This document shows positions 7,543 to 15,409 of a stretch of DNA of 30,336 bases, piece after piece. Under the pieces are notes generated by a model. It ran no database searches and was not told where the DNA came from. It saw only the letters and a program-made list of their open reading frames with translations. Position 1 is the stretch's first letter. Every line of letters starts with the position of its first letter. The position numbers and the translations under genes are program-made. Origin of the DNA: a virus; the IMG/VR virus record IMGVR_UViG_3300046460_000432, positions 1 to 30,336 of that record; one strand, 5' to 3'.

Positions 7543-8751
7543 ATGTCTGAACAAGCCCAGTTGCTTGCCAAAATGAGCGCCGAGCTCGAAAAAGCTTCCA
7601 GTGATTTCAGCTTGAAAGCTGAAGCCGCGCTCGGCGAAGCGAAAAAGGCAGGCACTTTGTCTGCTGAAACCAAAGCCGCCGTCGATGAGATGGCCCTGAA
7701 GTTCAACACCCTGACCGAAGCCGAGAAGCAGCTCAAAGCCCAACTCGGTGAACTGGAGCAGGAGTTCGCACGTATTCCTACCCAGGCAGCCGCCTCTCAG
7801 CGCGAGACCCTGGGCGGTACCGTCATCAAGAGCGAAGCCCTGGTTGAGTTCGCCAAAAGCATTCAAGGCAACCGCCGCGTCAGCGTTCCGGTTAACGCAG
7901 CGCTGCTGAGCACTGGAGTTGCCGAAGGCGTTGTCGAGCCTCAGCGCCTGCCAGGCATCGACGTGATGCCGAAGCAGCGCCTGTTTATCCGCGATCTAAT
8001 CGCTCCGGGGCGCACCACGTCGCCAGCGATCTTCTGGGTCCAGCAAACCGGCTTCACCAACGCCGCGCGGGTTGTCGCCGAGAACACCGCCAAGCCTTAC
8101 AGCGATATTCAGTTCGATACCAAGATCACGCCGGTGACCACCATCGCGCACATGTTCAAGGCCTCGAAGCAGATCCTGGATGACTTCGCGCAGCTGCAAT
8201 CGACCATCGACGCCGAAATGCGCTACGGCCTGAAATACGCCGAAGAGTCGGAAATTCTGTTCGGTGATGGTACCGGTGTTCATTTGCACGGCATCGTTCC
8301 GCAGGCAGAGGCTTACTCCGCTGCCTTCGAGCCTGATGCAATGACCCAGATCGATCAGCTGCGCCTAGCTATGCTCCAGTCGCAACTTGCTCGCCTGCCG
8401 GCCAGCGGCCACGTTCTGCACTTCACCGACTGGGCGAAGATCGAACTGACCAAAGACACCCTGGGCCGATACATCATTGGCAACCCGCTGAGTCTCGCCG
8501 GCCCAACGCTGTGGGGTCTGCCGGTGGTTGCGACTGAACTGGCTGCGTTCCTCGGCAAATTCCTCACTGGCGCCTTCCAGACCGGCGCGCAAATCTTCGA
8601 TCGCGAAGATGCCAACGTGGTGATCTCCACCGAGAACGCTGACGACTTCGAGAAAAACATGATCTCGATCCGTTGCGAAGAGCGACTGGCACTGGCCGTG
8701 AAGCGCCCAGAAGCGTTCATCTACGGCACCTTCGCCGTCCCTACCCCTTGA
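7543..8751 (+). CDS. Major capsid protein, HK97 fold, with N-terminal scaffold domain
   Basis: A 402-residue capsid subunit. The first 95 or so residues are Ala/Glu/Lys-rich coiled coil, the fused scaffolding (delta) domain expected to be removed by the upstream protease. The HK97-fold core follows, with recognisable stretches QRLFIRDLIAPGRT, VQQTGF, the VTTIAHMFKASKQILDD helix, and the E-loop/A-domain region ending LAVKRPEAFIYGTF. It has a strong ribosome site (AAGGAAAACGA). The 402 residues match other HK97-like capsids with a delta domain. Confidence 0.95.
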   Translation: MSEQAQLLAKMSAELEKASSDFSLKAEAALGEAKKAGTLSAETKAAVDEMALKFNTLTEAEKQLKAQLGELEQEFARIPTQAAASQRETLGGTVIKSEALVEFAKSIQGNRRVSVPVNAALLSTGVAEGVVEPQRLPGIDVMPKQRLFIRDLIAPGRTTSPAIFWVQQTGFTNAARVVAENTAKPYSDIQFDTKITPVTTIAHMFKASKQILDDFAQLQSTIDAEMRYGLKYAEESEILFGDGTGVHLHGIVPQAEAYSAAFEPDAMTQIDQLRLAMLQSQLARLPASGHVLHFTDWAKIELTKDTLGRYIIGNPLSLAGPTLWGLPVVATELAAFLGKFLTGAFQTGAQIFDREDANVVISTENADDFEKNMISIRCEERLALAVKRPEAFIYGTFAVPTP

Positions 8752-8792
8752 TATTGCGGGGCCGTCTGCGCGGTGGCCCACTGGAGGCCGAC

Positions 8793-9050
8793 ATGAAATT
8801 GAAGACCCTCAAGCCGCTGTATCTCGGCGGTAAGACCCTGATCGAAGGAACCTCGTTTTTAACAGGGGAGCAGCATGGTAGGCAGCTGCTCCAGAAAGGT
8901 TATGCCGAGGCGGACGACGGCAAGGATGAGGCGGTGGTGGATCTGACTGACTCTGAAACCCAACCCACTCCCATGACCTCGGTCGGCGCGTTAACCGATC
9001 CCAAGCACGCCGCCAAGGCGAAGACCACCGAAAAGAAAAAGGCTGACTGA
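8793..9050 (+). CDS. Small phage protein between capsid and connector genes
   Basis: An 85-residue protein beginning MKLKTLKPLYLGGKTLIEG, where a short beta-rich domain (residues 1-45) precedes an acidic then Lys-rich disordered tail ending EKKKAD. The start is ATG 8793, with GGAGG 5-6 bp upstream; the frame is open further left, but that extension lies inside the capsid gene. Similar small proteins are often found at this point in HK97-like head operons, but no function is known to me. It ends 2 bp before the next ATG. Confidence 0.65.
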   Translation: MKLKTLKPLYLGGKTLIEGTSFLTGEQHGRQLLQKGYAEADDGKDEAVVDLTDSETQPTPMTSVGALTDPKHAAKAKTTEKKKAD

Positions 9051-9052
9051 GC

Positions 9053-9529
9053 ATGAGCGTGATCGACATTGAACTGGCGATGAAGCATTTATTGGCAGAG
9101 CCGGAAGACCAGGTGCTGGTCCAAGCTCAGCTTGATGCTGCCGAAGAGGTCGCCCAGCAGTTCCTGCAGCGCCGGTTCTTTGTCAATCAGGCCGCGGTGA
9201 ATGCGGCCAAGTCAGCAACAATTCAACGCACCCGTGCTGCCCGCGATGTTTACGCCGCGGCCAACGCGGTAGCCGATTTACCCGAGAACCACGAATTTCG
9301 CTGCCGCCTACGCGAGCAGGCGAGGCAGTCGCTGGCTGACAGCTATGAAGCCATCGACATGGACGAGTACGGTATCGTCATCAACGCTGCAATCACTGCG
9401 GCCTGTCTGCTGAAGTTGGGCCACCTTTTCGCGAATCGTGAAGAGGTGGTGACCGGCACCATCGCTACCGAATTACCGTTGGCGTCCAAGTCTCTGCTGA
9501 TGCCATATCGCATCCGGATGGGTGTTTGA
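9053..9529 (+). CDS. Head-tail connector, gp6-like
   Basis: A 158-residue, mostly helical protein. It opens with SVIDIELAMKHLLAEPEDQ followed by long Ala/Gln-rich helices, the usual start of Phage_gp6-like connector subunits that dock below the portal. The C-terminal LPLASKSLLMPYRIRMGV also fits: the MPYR ending is a common signature of this group. It is longer than the roughly 100-residue family core because of an extended helical middle (about residues 35-105). It overlaps the following ATG by one base. Confidence 0.8.
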   Translation: MSVIDIELAMKHLLAEPEDQVLVQAQLDAAEEVAQQFLQRRFFVNQAAVNAAKSATIQRTRAARDVYAAANAVADLPENHEFRCRLREQARQSLADSYEAIDMDEYGIVINAAITAACLLKLGHLFANREEVVTGTIATELPLASKSLLMPYRIRMGV

Positions 9530-9867
9530 TGCGCGCCGGCTCATTGCGTCACCGGATCACATTCCAGGCGGCCGGTCAGGTTCAGGATCCTGAAAGCGGC
9601 GAGATGATCGACGGCTGGGAAACGATCTGGGAGAAAGTCCCGGCATCAGTTGAACCGCTCAGTGCTCGCGACCTGATCGCAGCGCAAGCGGGCCAGTCCG
9701 AGGCATCAGGCCGCATAGTGATCCGCTACCGCGCCGGCGTTCTGCCCACGATGCGCATACTGCACCGTGGCGACATCTACAACATTCAGGGGCAGCCGAT
9801 GCCGGACCCTGTATCGGGCCTTGAGTACCTCACTGTTTTGGTGGCGAAGGGGTTGAATGATGGCTGA
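9529..9867 (+). CDS. Head closure / head-tail adaptor (SPP1 gp16-like)
   Basis: A 112-residue beta-rich protein. MRAGSLRHRITFQ at the start, the DGWETIWEKVPASVEPLSAR strand-loop and the C-terminal YLTVLVAKGLNDG are typical of the Phage_H_T_join family, which closes the head below the connector. The start is ATG 9529, sharing TGATG with the previous stop codon. It overlaps the next gene by 11 bp, a sign of coupled translation. Confidence 0.88.
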   Translation: MRAGSLRHRITFQAAGQVQDPESGEMIDGWETIWEKVPASVEPLSARDLIAAQAGQSEASGRIVIRYRAGVLPTMRILHRGDIYNIQGQPMPDPVSGLEYLTVLVAKGLNDG

Positions 9868-10393
9868 CAGCGTGGAGTTCCAGCTTCAAGGTATCGACAA
9901 CCTGGTATCGAAGCTTGAAGCAATCAGTTACGACGTAAAGCGTAAAGGTGGACGGGCAGCGTTGAGGAAAGCTGCTGCCTTGATTTCTGAGAAGGTCAAG
10001 GAAAGCGCTCGCCGTATCAACGATATCGAGACGTCCGAAGACATCTCTAAGAACATCACCATCCGCTGGAACGGCAAGCTATTTAAAAGCAGCGGCAATT
10101 TGGGTTTTCGAATTGGCGTACTTGGCGGTGCCAAGCAGTACAACAACATGCACACCCGCAAGGGTGGTAGGCGTGGCACCTACCCTGTAGGAGGCAGCCA
10201 CGACAACCCTGGCGGCGACACGTTTTATTGGCGTTTCGTTGAGTTCGGAACTTCCCATGTAGCGGCTCGACCGTTCATTCGGCCCGCAATGGCGCAGAGC
10301 GTTTCAGAGGCCACTGATACTTTCATAACCGAATACGAGAAAGCCATTGATCGCGCTATCAAACGCGCGGCAAAGGCGTCCGGGAGTAGCTGA
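9857..10393 (+). CDS. HK97 gp10-like tail completion protein
   Basis: A 178-residue protein of the HK97-gp10-like family, which acts at the head-tail junction. Visible features are the N-terminal VEFQLQGIDNLVSKLEAI, a Lys/Arg-rich helix, and the conserved FYWRFVEFGTSHVAARPFIR segment (about residues 123-142), which is the family hallmark. Two consecutive ATG codons (9857, 9860) could start it; both lie within the previous gene. The stop overlaps the next ATG at 10393. Confidence 0.9.
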   Translation: MMADSVEFQLQGIDNLVSKLEAISYDVKRKGGRAALRKAAALISEKVKESARRINDIETSEDISKNITIRWNGKLFKSSGNLGFRIGVLGGAKQYNNMHTRKGGRRGTYPVGGSHDNPGGDTFYWRFVEFGTSHVAARPFIRPAMAQSVSEATDTFITEYEKAIDRAIKRAAKASGSS

Positions 10394-10761
10394 TGCCAGC
10401 GGCACCAATTTTCGCCGTATGCGCGGCTGATGTCGGCGTTCGCGCTCTGCTCGGGGTAACGTCACACCGGCTGTATCCGTTTGGTGAGGCGCCGGAGGGT
10501 GTGACCAAACCATATGCTGTTTGGCAGTTGGTCACTGGCAGTCCGGAGAATTACTTAGCTGGCCGCCCGGATTTGGACGGCTTTACGCTGCAGGTTGACG
10601 TGTACGCGGTCACTGCCACTTCTGCCAGAGCGGTCACCGACGCAATAGCCCATGCCATTGAGCTAAAGGCCAACGTCGTCAGCTGGGGGGGCGAGAGCAA
10701 GGACACAGCTACAAAACTTTACCGGTCGAGCTTCGATGTCGACTGGCTTGTACCCAGATAG
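10393..10761 (+). CDS. Tail terminator / completion protein (DUF3168)
   Basis: A 122-residue protein with the DUF3168 pattern: an opening segment leading to LLGVTSHRLYPFGEAPEGV, the strand PYAVWQLV, then GFTLQVDVYAVT and a C-terminal YRSSFDVDW strand. Family members cap the tail tube at the neck (SPP1 gp17 / lambda U type). The ATG overlaps the previous stop. A T-run hairpin follows at 10779-10800. Confidence 0.88.
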   Translation: MPAAPIFAVCAADVGVRALLGVTSHRLYPFGEAPEGVTKPYAVWQLVTGSPENYLAGRPDLDGFTLQVDVYAVTATSARAVTDAIAHAIELKANVVSWGGESKDTATKLYRSSFDVDWLVPR

Positions 10762-10778
10762 CCAATCCCTGAACCCGG

Positions 10779-10800
10779 CCCGCCATGTGCGGGTTTTTTT
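10779..10800 (+). terminator. Intrinsic terminator between head-tail and tail genes
   Basis: CCCGC / GCGGG stem (10779-10783 with 10789-10793), loop CATGT, then seven T. It is located inside the late operon just before the tail tube gene. Confidence 0.65.
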
Positions 10801-10823
10801 ATGTCTGACATTTGGAGAAAGCC

Positions 10824-11324
10824 ATGTCGATGCTTACCCAAGGCACCCAGATTTATGCTCTGGTGCCGACCGCCGCTGACCCCTCCGATCTCGAAATCAT
10901 CGAGATCGAGTGCGCTACCGCATTCAACCCAGGCGGCAACCCTGCCGACCAGATCGAAGTCACTTGCCTGAGCGACAAGGTACGGCGCTATCTGCGTGGT
11001 CTTCGCACCCCTGGCCAGGCTTCCATTACCCTCAACGCAGATTCGCGCAACGCCTCGCACATTCGCCTGCACGCCCTCTCCGAAGACGACACCATCGAGA
11101 GCGTTTCGTGGGCTGTTGGCTGGTCCGATGGCATCGGCATCGCGCCGACCCTAAACGTCGCTGGCGACGACTTCGTGCTGCCGACCACTCGCACCTGGTT
11201 CATTTACGAGGGCTATGTTTCGGACTTCCCGTTCGACTTCGCCGCCAACGCTGTGGTCACCACAGTGGCGACCATTCAGCGTTCGGGCGGTTCTGCCTGG
11301 ATCCGTAAGACAACAACTCCGTAA
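10824..11324 (+). CDS. Major tail (tube) protein
   Basis: A 166-residue beta-rich protein in the position of the tail tube. It begins [12 protein letters not shown] and contains [20 protein letters not shown] and [17 protein letters not shown] (about residues 28-64), a pattern I associate with phage tube proteins of the lambda V type. No C-terminal Ig-like domain is present. ATG 10824 has GGAGAAA 4-5 bp upstream; an in-frame TTG at 10812 is unlikely. It lies between the tail terminator gene and the frameshifted chaperone gene, the standard order for long flexible tails. Confidence 0.88.
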   Translation: MSMLTQGTQIYALVPTAADPSDLEIIEIECATAFNPGGNPADQIEVTCLSDKVRRYLRGLRTPGQASITLNADSRNASHIRLHALSEDDTIESVSWAVGWSDGIGIAPTLNVAGDDFVLPTTRTWFIYEGYVSDFPFDFAANAVVTTVATIQRSGGSAWIRKTTTP

Positions 11325-11333
11325 GGATCAATC

Positions 11334-11759
11334 ATGCAGCTGAGTATCAACAGCCTGAAAGAAGTGGGCGCCTTCACCGGCGCTCCGGTAGAAAAGCAAA
11401 TCACCTGGAAGCAGGGAGATGCCGAGCTCACTGCTACCGTGTTCGTCCGTCCGCTTGGTTACTTGTCGGCGGTCAGCGATGTGCTGGCGGCTGGCGGCAA
11501 GCGTGATGGCATCGCCGGGCGCATTGCGGCGTGCATTTGTGATGAGAGCGGCGCGCCGGTGTTCTCCGTCGAGGACATTACTGGCGCCGCTGATCCGGAG
11601 CGGGGCGCCTTGGATGGCAACTTGACCGTGTCGCTTCTGTCAGTGATATCTGAGGTCACCGGCATGGGAAAGCCGATGAGCTCAGCGACCTCGACGAGCT
11701 CTGGCACGAAATCGCGATCACGTTCGGCTGCTCAATCGCGGAAGCCCAAGTTCGCCTGA
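11334..11759 (+). CDS. Tail assembly chaperone, short form (gpG-like)
   Basis: The 141-residue zero-frame product of the tail chaperone locus. It begins MQLSINSLKEVGAF and has a beta-rich domain through about residue 110; after the slippery site (codons 112-113) the zero frame continues for 28 Ser/Lys-rich residues of low complexity. It is expected to bind the tape measure protein and load tube subunits. Its place between tube and tape measure genes matches lambda G. The extended G-T form is listed separately. Confidence 0.9.
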   Translation: MQLSINSLKEVGAFTGAPVEKQITWKQGDAELTATVFVRPLGYLSAVSDVLAAGGKRDGIAGRIAACICDESGAPVFSVEDITGAADPERGALDGNLTVSLLSVISEVTGMGKPMSSATSTSSGTKSRSRSAAQSRKPKFA

Positions 11760-11968
11760 GCTATCCGGAATTCCGGCAGTGGCAGAAGTACCGAGCCAAG
11801 CGTGGATCGCTCAACTGGGGGATGCGCATAGAGCGCGGCACAGCAATGCTCGCGACGCTCTACGCCAATTCGAAAAGCCAGAAGGGCGGGTTCAAGATTT
11901 ACGATTTCATGCCACATGATTCGGAGCAGCCTCTGACGCTCGAACAGGCAATGGAGTCGTGGGCATAA
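11334..11968 (+). CDS. Tail assembly chaperone, -1 frameshift product (gpGT-like)
   Basis: Joined product: 11334-11672 in frame zero, then 11672-11968 after a -1 slip, giving 113 + 98 = 211 residues. The T extension has no stop in the new frame and reads as a well-formed domain: ELWHEIAITFG, LSYPEFRQWQKYRAKRG, a Gly-rich turn, KIYDFMPH and a C-terminal EQAMESWA. The LSYPEFxxWxxYR and DFMPH features fit tail assembly T domains (DUF4035-like). The 98-residue T domain has no credible start of its own, so it would be missed by ordinary gene calling. Confidence 0.88.
11666..11701 (+). promoter_or_regulatory. Programmed -1 frameshift signal (GGGAAAG + stem-loop)
   Basis: GGGAAAG at 11666-11672 is read as G GGA AAG in the incoming frame; this is the same heptamer as in lambda G-T. 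Five bases downstream, GAGCTC (11678-11683) can pair with GAGCTC (11696-11701) across a 12-nt loop, a plausible stimulatory hairpin. Confidence 0.88.
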
Positions 11969-12001
11969 CTGCTGCCTCTGTTGAGAGCATCCGAAAATTT
12001 G

Positions 12002-12023
12002 ACTCGCTAAGGCGGGTTTTTTT
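12002..12023 (+). terminator. Weak intrinsic terminator before the tape measure gene
   Basis: ACTCGC / GCGGGT stem (12002-12007 with 12012-12017, one T-G pair), loop TAAG, followed by a T run to 12023. Confidence 0.5.
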
Positions 12024-12038
12024 ACGCCTGGAGTTTTT

Positions 12039-14525
12039 ATGGCTTCCCGATCGCTTGGTACTTTAACGCTGGACCTGATCGCCAAGATCGGAGGGTTTAC
12101 AGGTCCGCTCGATAAAGCCAGTCGCGAATCTCAAAAGCGTATGGCTGAGATCCAAAAATCCGCAGAGAAAATCGGGATTGGCATCGGCGCCGGCGTCACG
12201 GCTGGCGTTGTAGCTTTGGCGGCGCTGACGGTTTCGTCTGTCAAAGCTGGGGCCGAGATTACTCGTTTTGCGCAGGTGTCCGGCGCGAGCTCCACCGAGT
12301 TCCAGAAATATGCTGCCGGTGCAAAAGCCGTGGGGGTTGAGCAGGACAAGCTGGCGGATATATTCAAGGATGTGAACGACAAAGTCGGCGATTTTTTGCT
12401 CAATGGCGGCGGGGAGTTGCAGGACTTCTTCAAAACAATCGCGCCTAAAGTTGGTGTGACTGCCGAGCAGTTCCGGAATCTCTCGGGGCCTCAGGCGTTG
12501 CAGCTGTTCACGTCCAGCCTGCAAAAGGCAGGACTCAGCCAGGCTGAAATGACGCAGCAAATGGAGTCGCTGGCGAACGATGCCACATTGCTTCTGCCTC
12601 TACTGCGGGACAACGGGGCAGCGTTCAAGGTGTTGGGCGATACAGCGCAGCAAGCTGGCGCGATCATGGACGAGAAAACCATCAAGGCTACTCAGGGTTT
12701 GGCCGCCGCCGGGTGGCTCGCAGAGCAATCCCTGGCCGGTATCAAAAATCAAGTTGCGGCATCGCTAATGCCGACGCTGAGCGACTATGCGGACATTCTT
12801 TTTGGTCTGAGCCAGGACACCGCCTCGGTTTCCCTGCTTTCCGATGGCCTTAACAGCGTTCTCAAGTTTACTGCGAAAACTGCGGTTGGCATTGCGTACA
12901 CCTTTGAGCTGCTAGGTAAATCCATTGCTGGCGTTGCTGCGATCGTAGTAAGCGCTTTTGATGGGGTGGATTTTTCCAGTCCGATCGATGCAATCAAAAA
13001 AATTAGCGAAAACTCTTCCCGTACGGCGTCAATCGTTGGCGATGATCTGGATGAGTTAGACAAAAAATACAACAACCTTTGGGGGCGAATCGACCAGGCG
13101 GGTTCTAGCGGACAGGCAAGTGGGCATCTGAAAGAAATTGCTGATGCGTTGAGTGGAGTTGGAGCGGCGGCGCGTCCGGGCACTTTTAAAGCGCTGACCA
13201 AGGATCAACAAGATGCGGCCAAGGCGGCTGAGGCGGCTGCTAAGAAATTGCAGGGTGTCTTCGATACCACTGAAGAGGGGTACGAGCGTCAAATTGAGCT
13301 GATCAATACGTCAAACGATGCTCGGAAAGATGCTACCGAAATCGCCAAGCTTCAGTTTGAGATCGAATCCGGCAAGCTGGTTGGTATCAATGCTCAGCAG
13401 CAGAAGCGCCTTGAGGGGTTGGCATCTGAACTGGACGGCTTGAACAAGCTGAAGCAGGCCAATGAGGACGCTGGAAAGCTGGCGGCCTTCGGCAACACGC
13501 TCAAAGACAGCAATCAAACGATCAAACAAGGGTTTGAGGTTGAACTGGCTGGCGCTGGTTCAGGTGACAAACTCAAAGAGCGCCTGCAGGCCGATCTGGA
13601 GATTCAGCAGGACTACAACAAGCAGGCCGCCGACCTACAGAAGCAGCTCAATGGGGGAGACATTACCCAGGAACTGTACGACAAAGAAACCGAAATGCTC
13701 AGCGAGGCGCTCGCCGAGCGCATGGTGATCCAGCAGGACTATTACAACCAGCAGGATGCTGCGCAGCAAAACTGGCTCGACGGCGTCAGCTCGGCCTGGG
13801 AGAACTACAAGGATACGGCTACCGACTACCAGCAGCAGGCTGCCGATTTTACTTCTAGTGTGTTGGAGGAAAGCACCAGCGCAGTTTCAGAGAATCTCAA
13901 AGACATGCTCACTGAGCACGAGAGCTTTGGTGATTCGGTGATGGACGCCGCCTCTTCCATGGCTGAAGCCTTCATTGATGCCTTGGTCAGGATGGCCGCG
14001 CAGTGGCTCGTGTATCAAGGCGTTCAGCTTGCGATGGGTGCCACCGGAGCAACCGCTGCAGTTGCAGAGGCTGCTATTTCGGGACCGGCTATTGCGGCGG
14101 CATACGCTCCGGCTGCGGCGATGGCTTCCCTGGCTTCTTTCGGTGCCAACTCGGTTCCGGCAATCGCAGCTATCACGACAACCAATGCCACCGCCTCATC
14201 GATGGCGCTGCTGGGCATGGCCCACGACGGTATCGACTCGGTTCCGGAGACCGGTACTTGGCTTCTGCAAAAGGGTGAGCGGGTGACCACAGCTGAAACC
14301 AGCGCAAAACTTGACCGGACACTCAGTCAGATCAACGGCAGCAACATGTCGAGCAAGACGGAAGTAAACCTTCACGAAGACGCCAGCCGCGCCGGCCAAG
14401 TCCAAACCAGCACCGGGCCGGACGGCAAGCAGTTCATGGAAATCTTTGTGTCCAACATCCGCTCGCAGTCGGCCGCAGCTAAAGCCTTTGAACAAACTTA
14501 TGGACTGAAGAGAGTGGGGCGATGA
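12039..14525 (+). CDS. Tail tape measure protein
   Basis: An 828-residue protein that sets tail length and is ejected ahead of the DNA. It starts MASRSLGTLTLDLIAKIGGF, a common tape-measure opening. Hydrophobic segments lie near residues 46-68, 280-305 and 655-705; between them is a long helical region rich in Gln, Lys, Ala and Asp (about 380-620), including the repeated DLEIQQDYNKQ / MVIQQDYYNQ pair. At roughly 1.5 angstrom per residue the tail would be about 120 nm long. Its stop overlaps the start of the next gene by 4 bp. No peptidase domain was seen. Confidence 0.93.
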   Translation: MASRSLGTLTLDLIAKIGGFTGPLDKASRESQKRMAEIQKSAEKIGIGIGAGVTAGVVALAALTVSSVKAGAEITRFAQVSGASSTEFQKYAAGAKAVGVEQDKLADIFKDVNDKVGDFLLNGGGELQDFFKTIAPKVGVTAEQFRNLSGPQALQLFTSSLQKAGLSQAEMTQQMESLANDATLLLPLLRDNGAAFKVLGDTAQQAGAIMDEKTIKATQGLAAAGWLAEQSLAGIKNQVAASLMPTLSDYADILFGLSQDTASVSLLSDGLNSVLKFTAKTAVGIAYTFELLGKSIAGVAAIVVSAFDGVDFSSPIDAIKKISENSSRTASIVGDDLDELDKKYNNLWGRIDQAGSSGQASGHLKEIADALSGVGAAARPGTFKALTKDQQDAAKAAEAAAKKLQGVFDTTEEGYERQIELINTSNDARKDATEIAKLQFEIESGKLVGINAQQQKRLEGLASELDGLNKLKQANEDAGKLAAFGNTLKDSNQTIKQGFEVELAGAGSGDKLKERLQADLEIQQDYNKQAADLQKQLNGGDITQELYDKETEMLSEALAERMVIQQDYYNQQDAAQQNWLDGVSSAWENYKDTATDYQQQAADFTSSVLEESTSAVSENLKDMLTEHESFGDSVMDAASSMAEAFIDALVRMAAQWLVYQGVQLAMGATGATAAVAEAAISGPAIAAAYAPAAAMASLASFGANSVPAIAAITTTNATASSMALLGMAHDGIDSVPETGTWLLQKGERVTTAETSAKLDRTLSQINGSNMSSKTEVNLHEDASRAGQVQTSTGPDGKQFMEIFVSNIRSQSAAAKAFEQTYGLKRVGR

Positions 14526-15007
14526 CGGCACTGGAAACTCTGTACGCCTCCGGGGGGAAGGCCGTCATCATCCCAACGCTTGAACTGTTCTGCACGCCCT
14601 GGGCAGCGCCGATCTATATCTGCCAGGGGTTCGACGACATCACGGCTACCACGGAAGGTGGCGTGACCGCGACATTCACTGCCGCCGGATTCGCCGCGGC
14701 ACTGCCAAAGCGGGACAACAGCGGCAACCAGACGCTGACCTTCGCCATCGACAACGTGACAGGTGAGGCTCAGCGACTGATCGACCAGGCGCTGGATGCT
14801 CGGGCGAGTATCGGGTTGGTGTTCCGCATCTTTCTCTCTACGGACCTCACTACTCCGGCTGAGCGGCCTTATCGGATGAAGGTGTTGAACGGATTCATGC
14901 AAGGCCCGAGCGTCCAGCTCAACGCGGGATATTTCGACCTGATCAACCTCGGCTGGCCTCGACGCAAGTACACCTTGGGCTTCGCGCCCTGCCTTCGGTA
15001 CATCTAA
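14522..15007 (+). CDS. Tail tip-associated protein, DUF1833 family
   Basis: A 161-residue protein with features of DUF1833: MTALETLYASGG at the start, the strand pair PTLELFCTPWAAPIYICQGF, then LPKRDNSGNQTLTFAIDN and a C-terminal YFDLINLGWPRRKYTL. DUF1833 genes regularly lie between tape measure and NlpC/P60 genes in siphoviruses and are thought to belong to the distal tail. The start overlaps the tape measure stop by 4 bp, and the stop abuts the next ATG. The exact structural role is not established by sequence. Confidence 0.88.
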   Translation: MTALETLYASGGKAVIIPTLELFCTPWAAPIYICQGFDDITATTEGGVTATFTAAGFAAALPKRDNSGNQTLTFAIDNVTGEAQRLIDQALDARASIGLVFRIFLSTDLTTPAERPYRMKVLNGFMQGPSVQLNAGYFDLINLGWPRRKYTLGFAPCLRYI

Positions 15008-15409
15008 ATGTTCGAGAAATACCTGAACGCTTCCTACGAGGATGGCGGGCGCGGCCCTGCGCGACTGGATTGCTGGGGGCTGGCTCGACTTGTGCGGCAT
15101 GAGGTCTACGGGCTGCCCTTGCTTCCCAGTTGGGGCTACGTCCGAAACACCATGCCGAGGGATTTCACCCTGGCTGCAAATGACGTGACCGGCGCCATGG
15201 AGCGCTGCGAGCCAGAAGTTGGCGCTATCGCCTGCGTGTGGCGCGGCCTGATCTGCATTCATGTCGCCGTGATCATCGAGGTGGACGGCCGGCTTCACGG
15301 AATGGAAATGAAGCCGTCCGGCGCGACCATCAAGCCGCTGCGTAAACTCCAAGACCAATACCTGACAGTGAGTTATCACCGTGATCGAACTCTACCCGAG
15401 CAAACTTGA
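15008..15409 (+). CDS. NlpC/P60-type tail tip peptidase (C40)
   Basis: A 133-residue protein of the NlpC/P60 superfamily, which opens peptidoglycan locally or helps tip assembly (lambda K-like domain). The catalytic Cys is in [16 protein letters not shown] (Cys22) and the catalytic His in [12 protein letters not shown] (His83, with the His-Val-Ala pattern). The typical third polar residue after the His is less obvious, and the domain is close to minimal length. It overlaps the following GTG-started gene by 29 bp. No separate Mov34/JAMM domain, as in full lambda K, is present. Confidence 0.88.
   Translation: MFEKYLNASYEDGGRGPARLDCWGLARLVRHEVYGLPLLPSWGYVRNTMPRDFTLAANDVTGAMERCEPEVGAIACVWRGLICIHVAVIIEVDGRLHGMEMKPSGATIKPLRKLQDQYLTVSYHRDRTLPEQT

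Noticed and set aside
14498-15379. Reverse-strand ORF of 293 codons
   Set aside because: Antisense to the DUF1833 and NlpC/P60 genes, both clearly real; no domain on the reverse strand.
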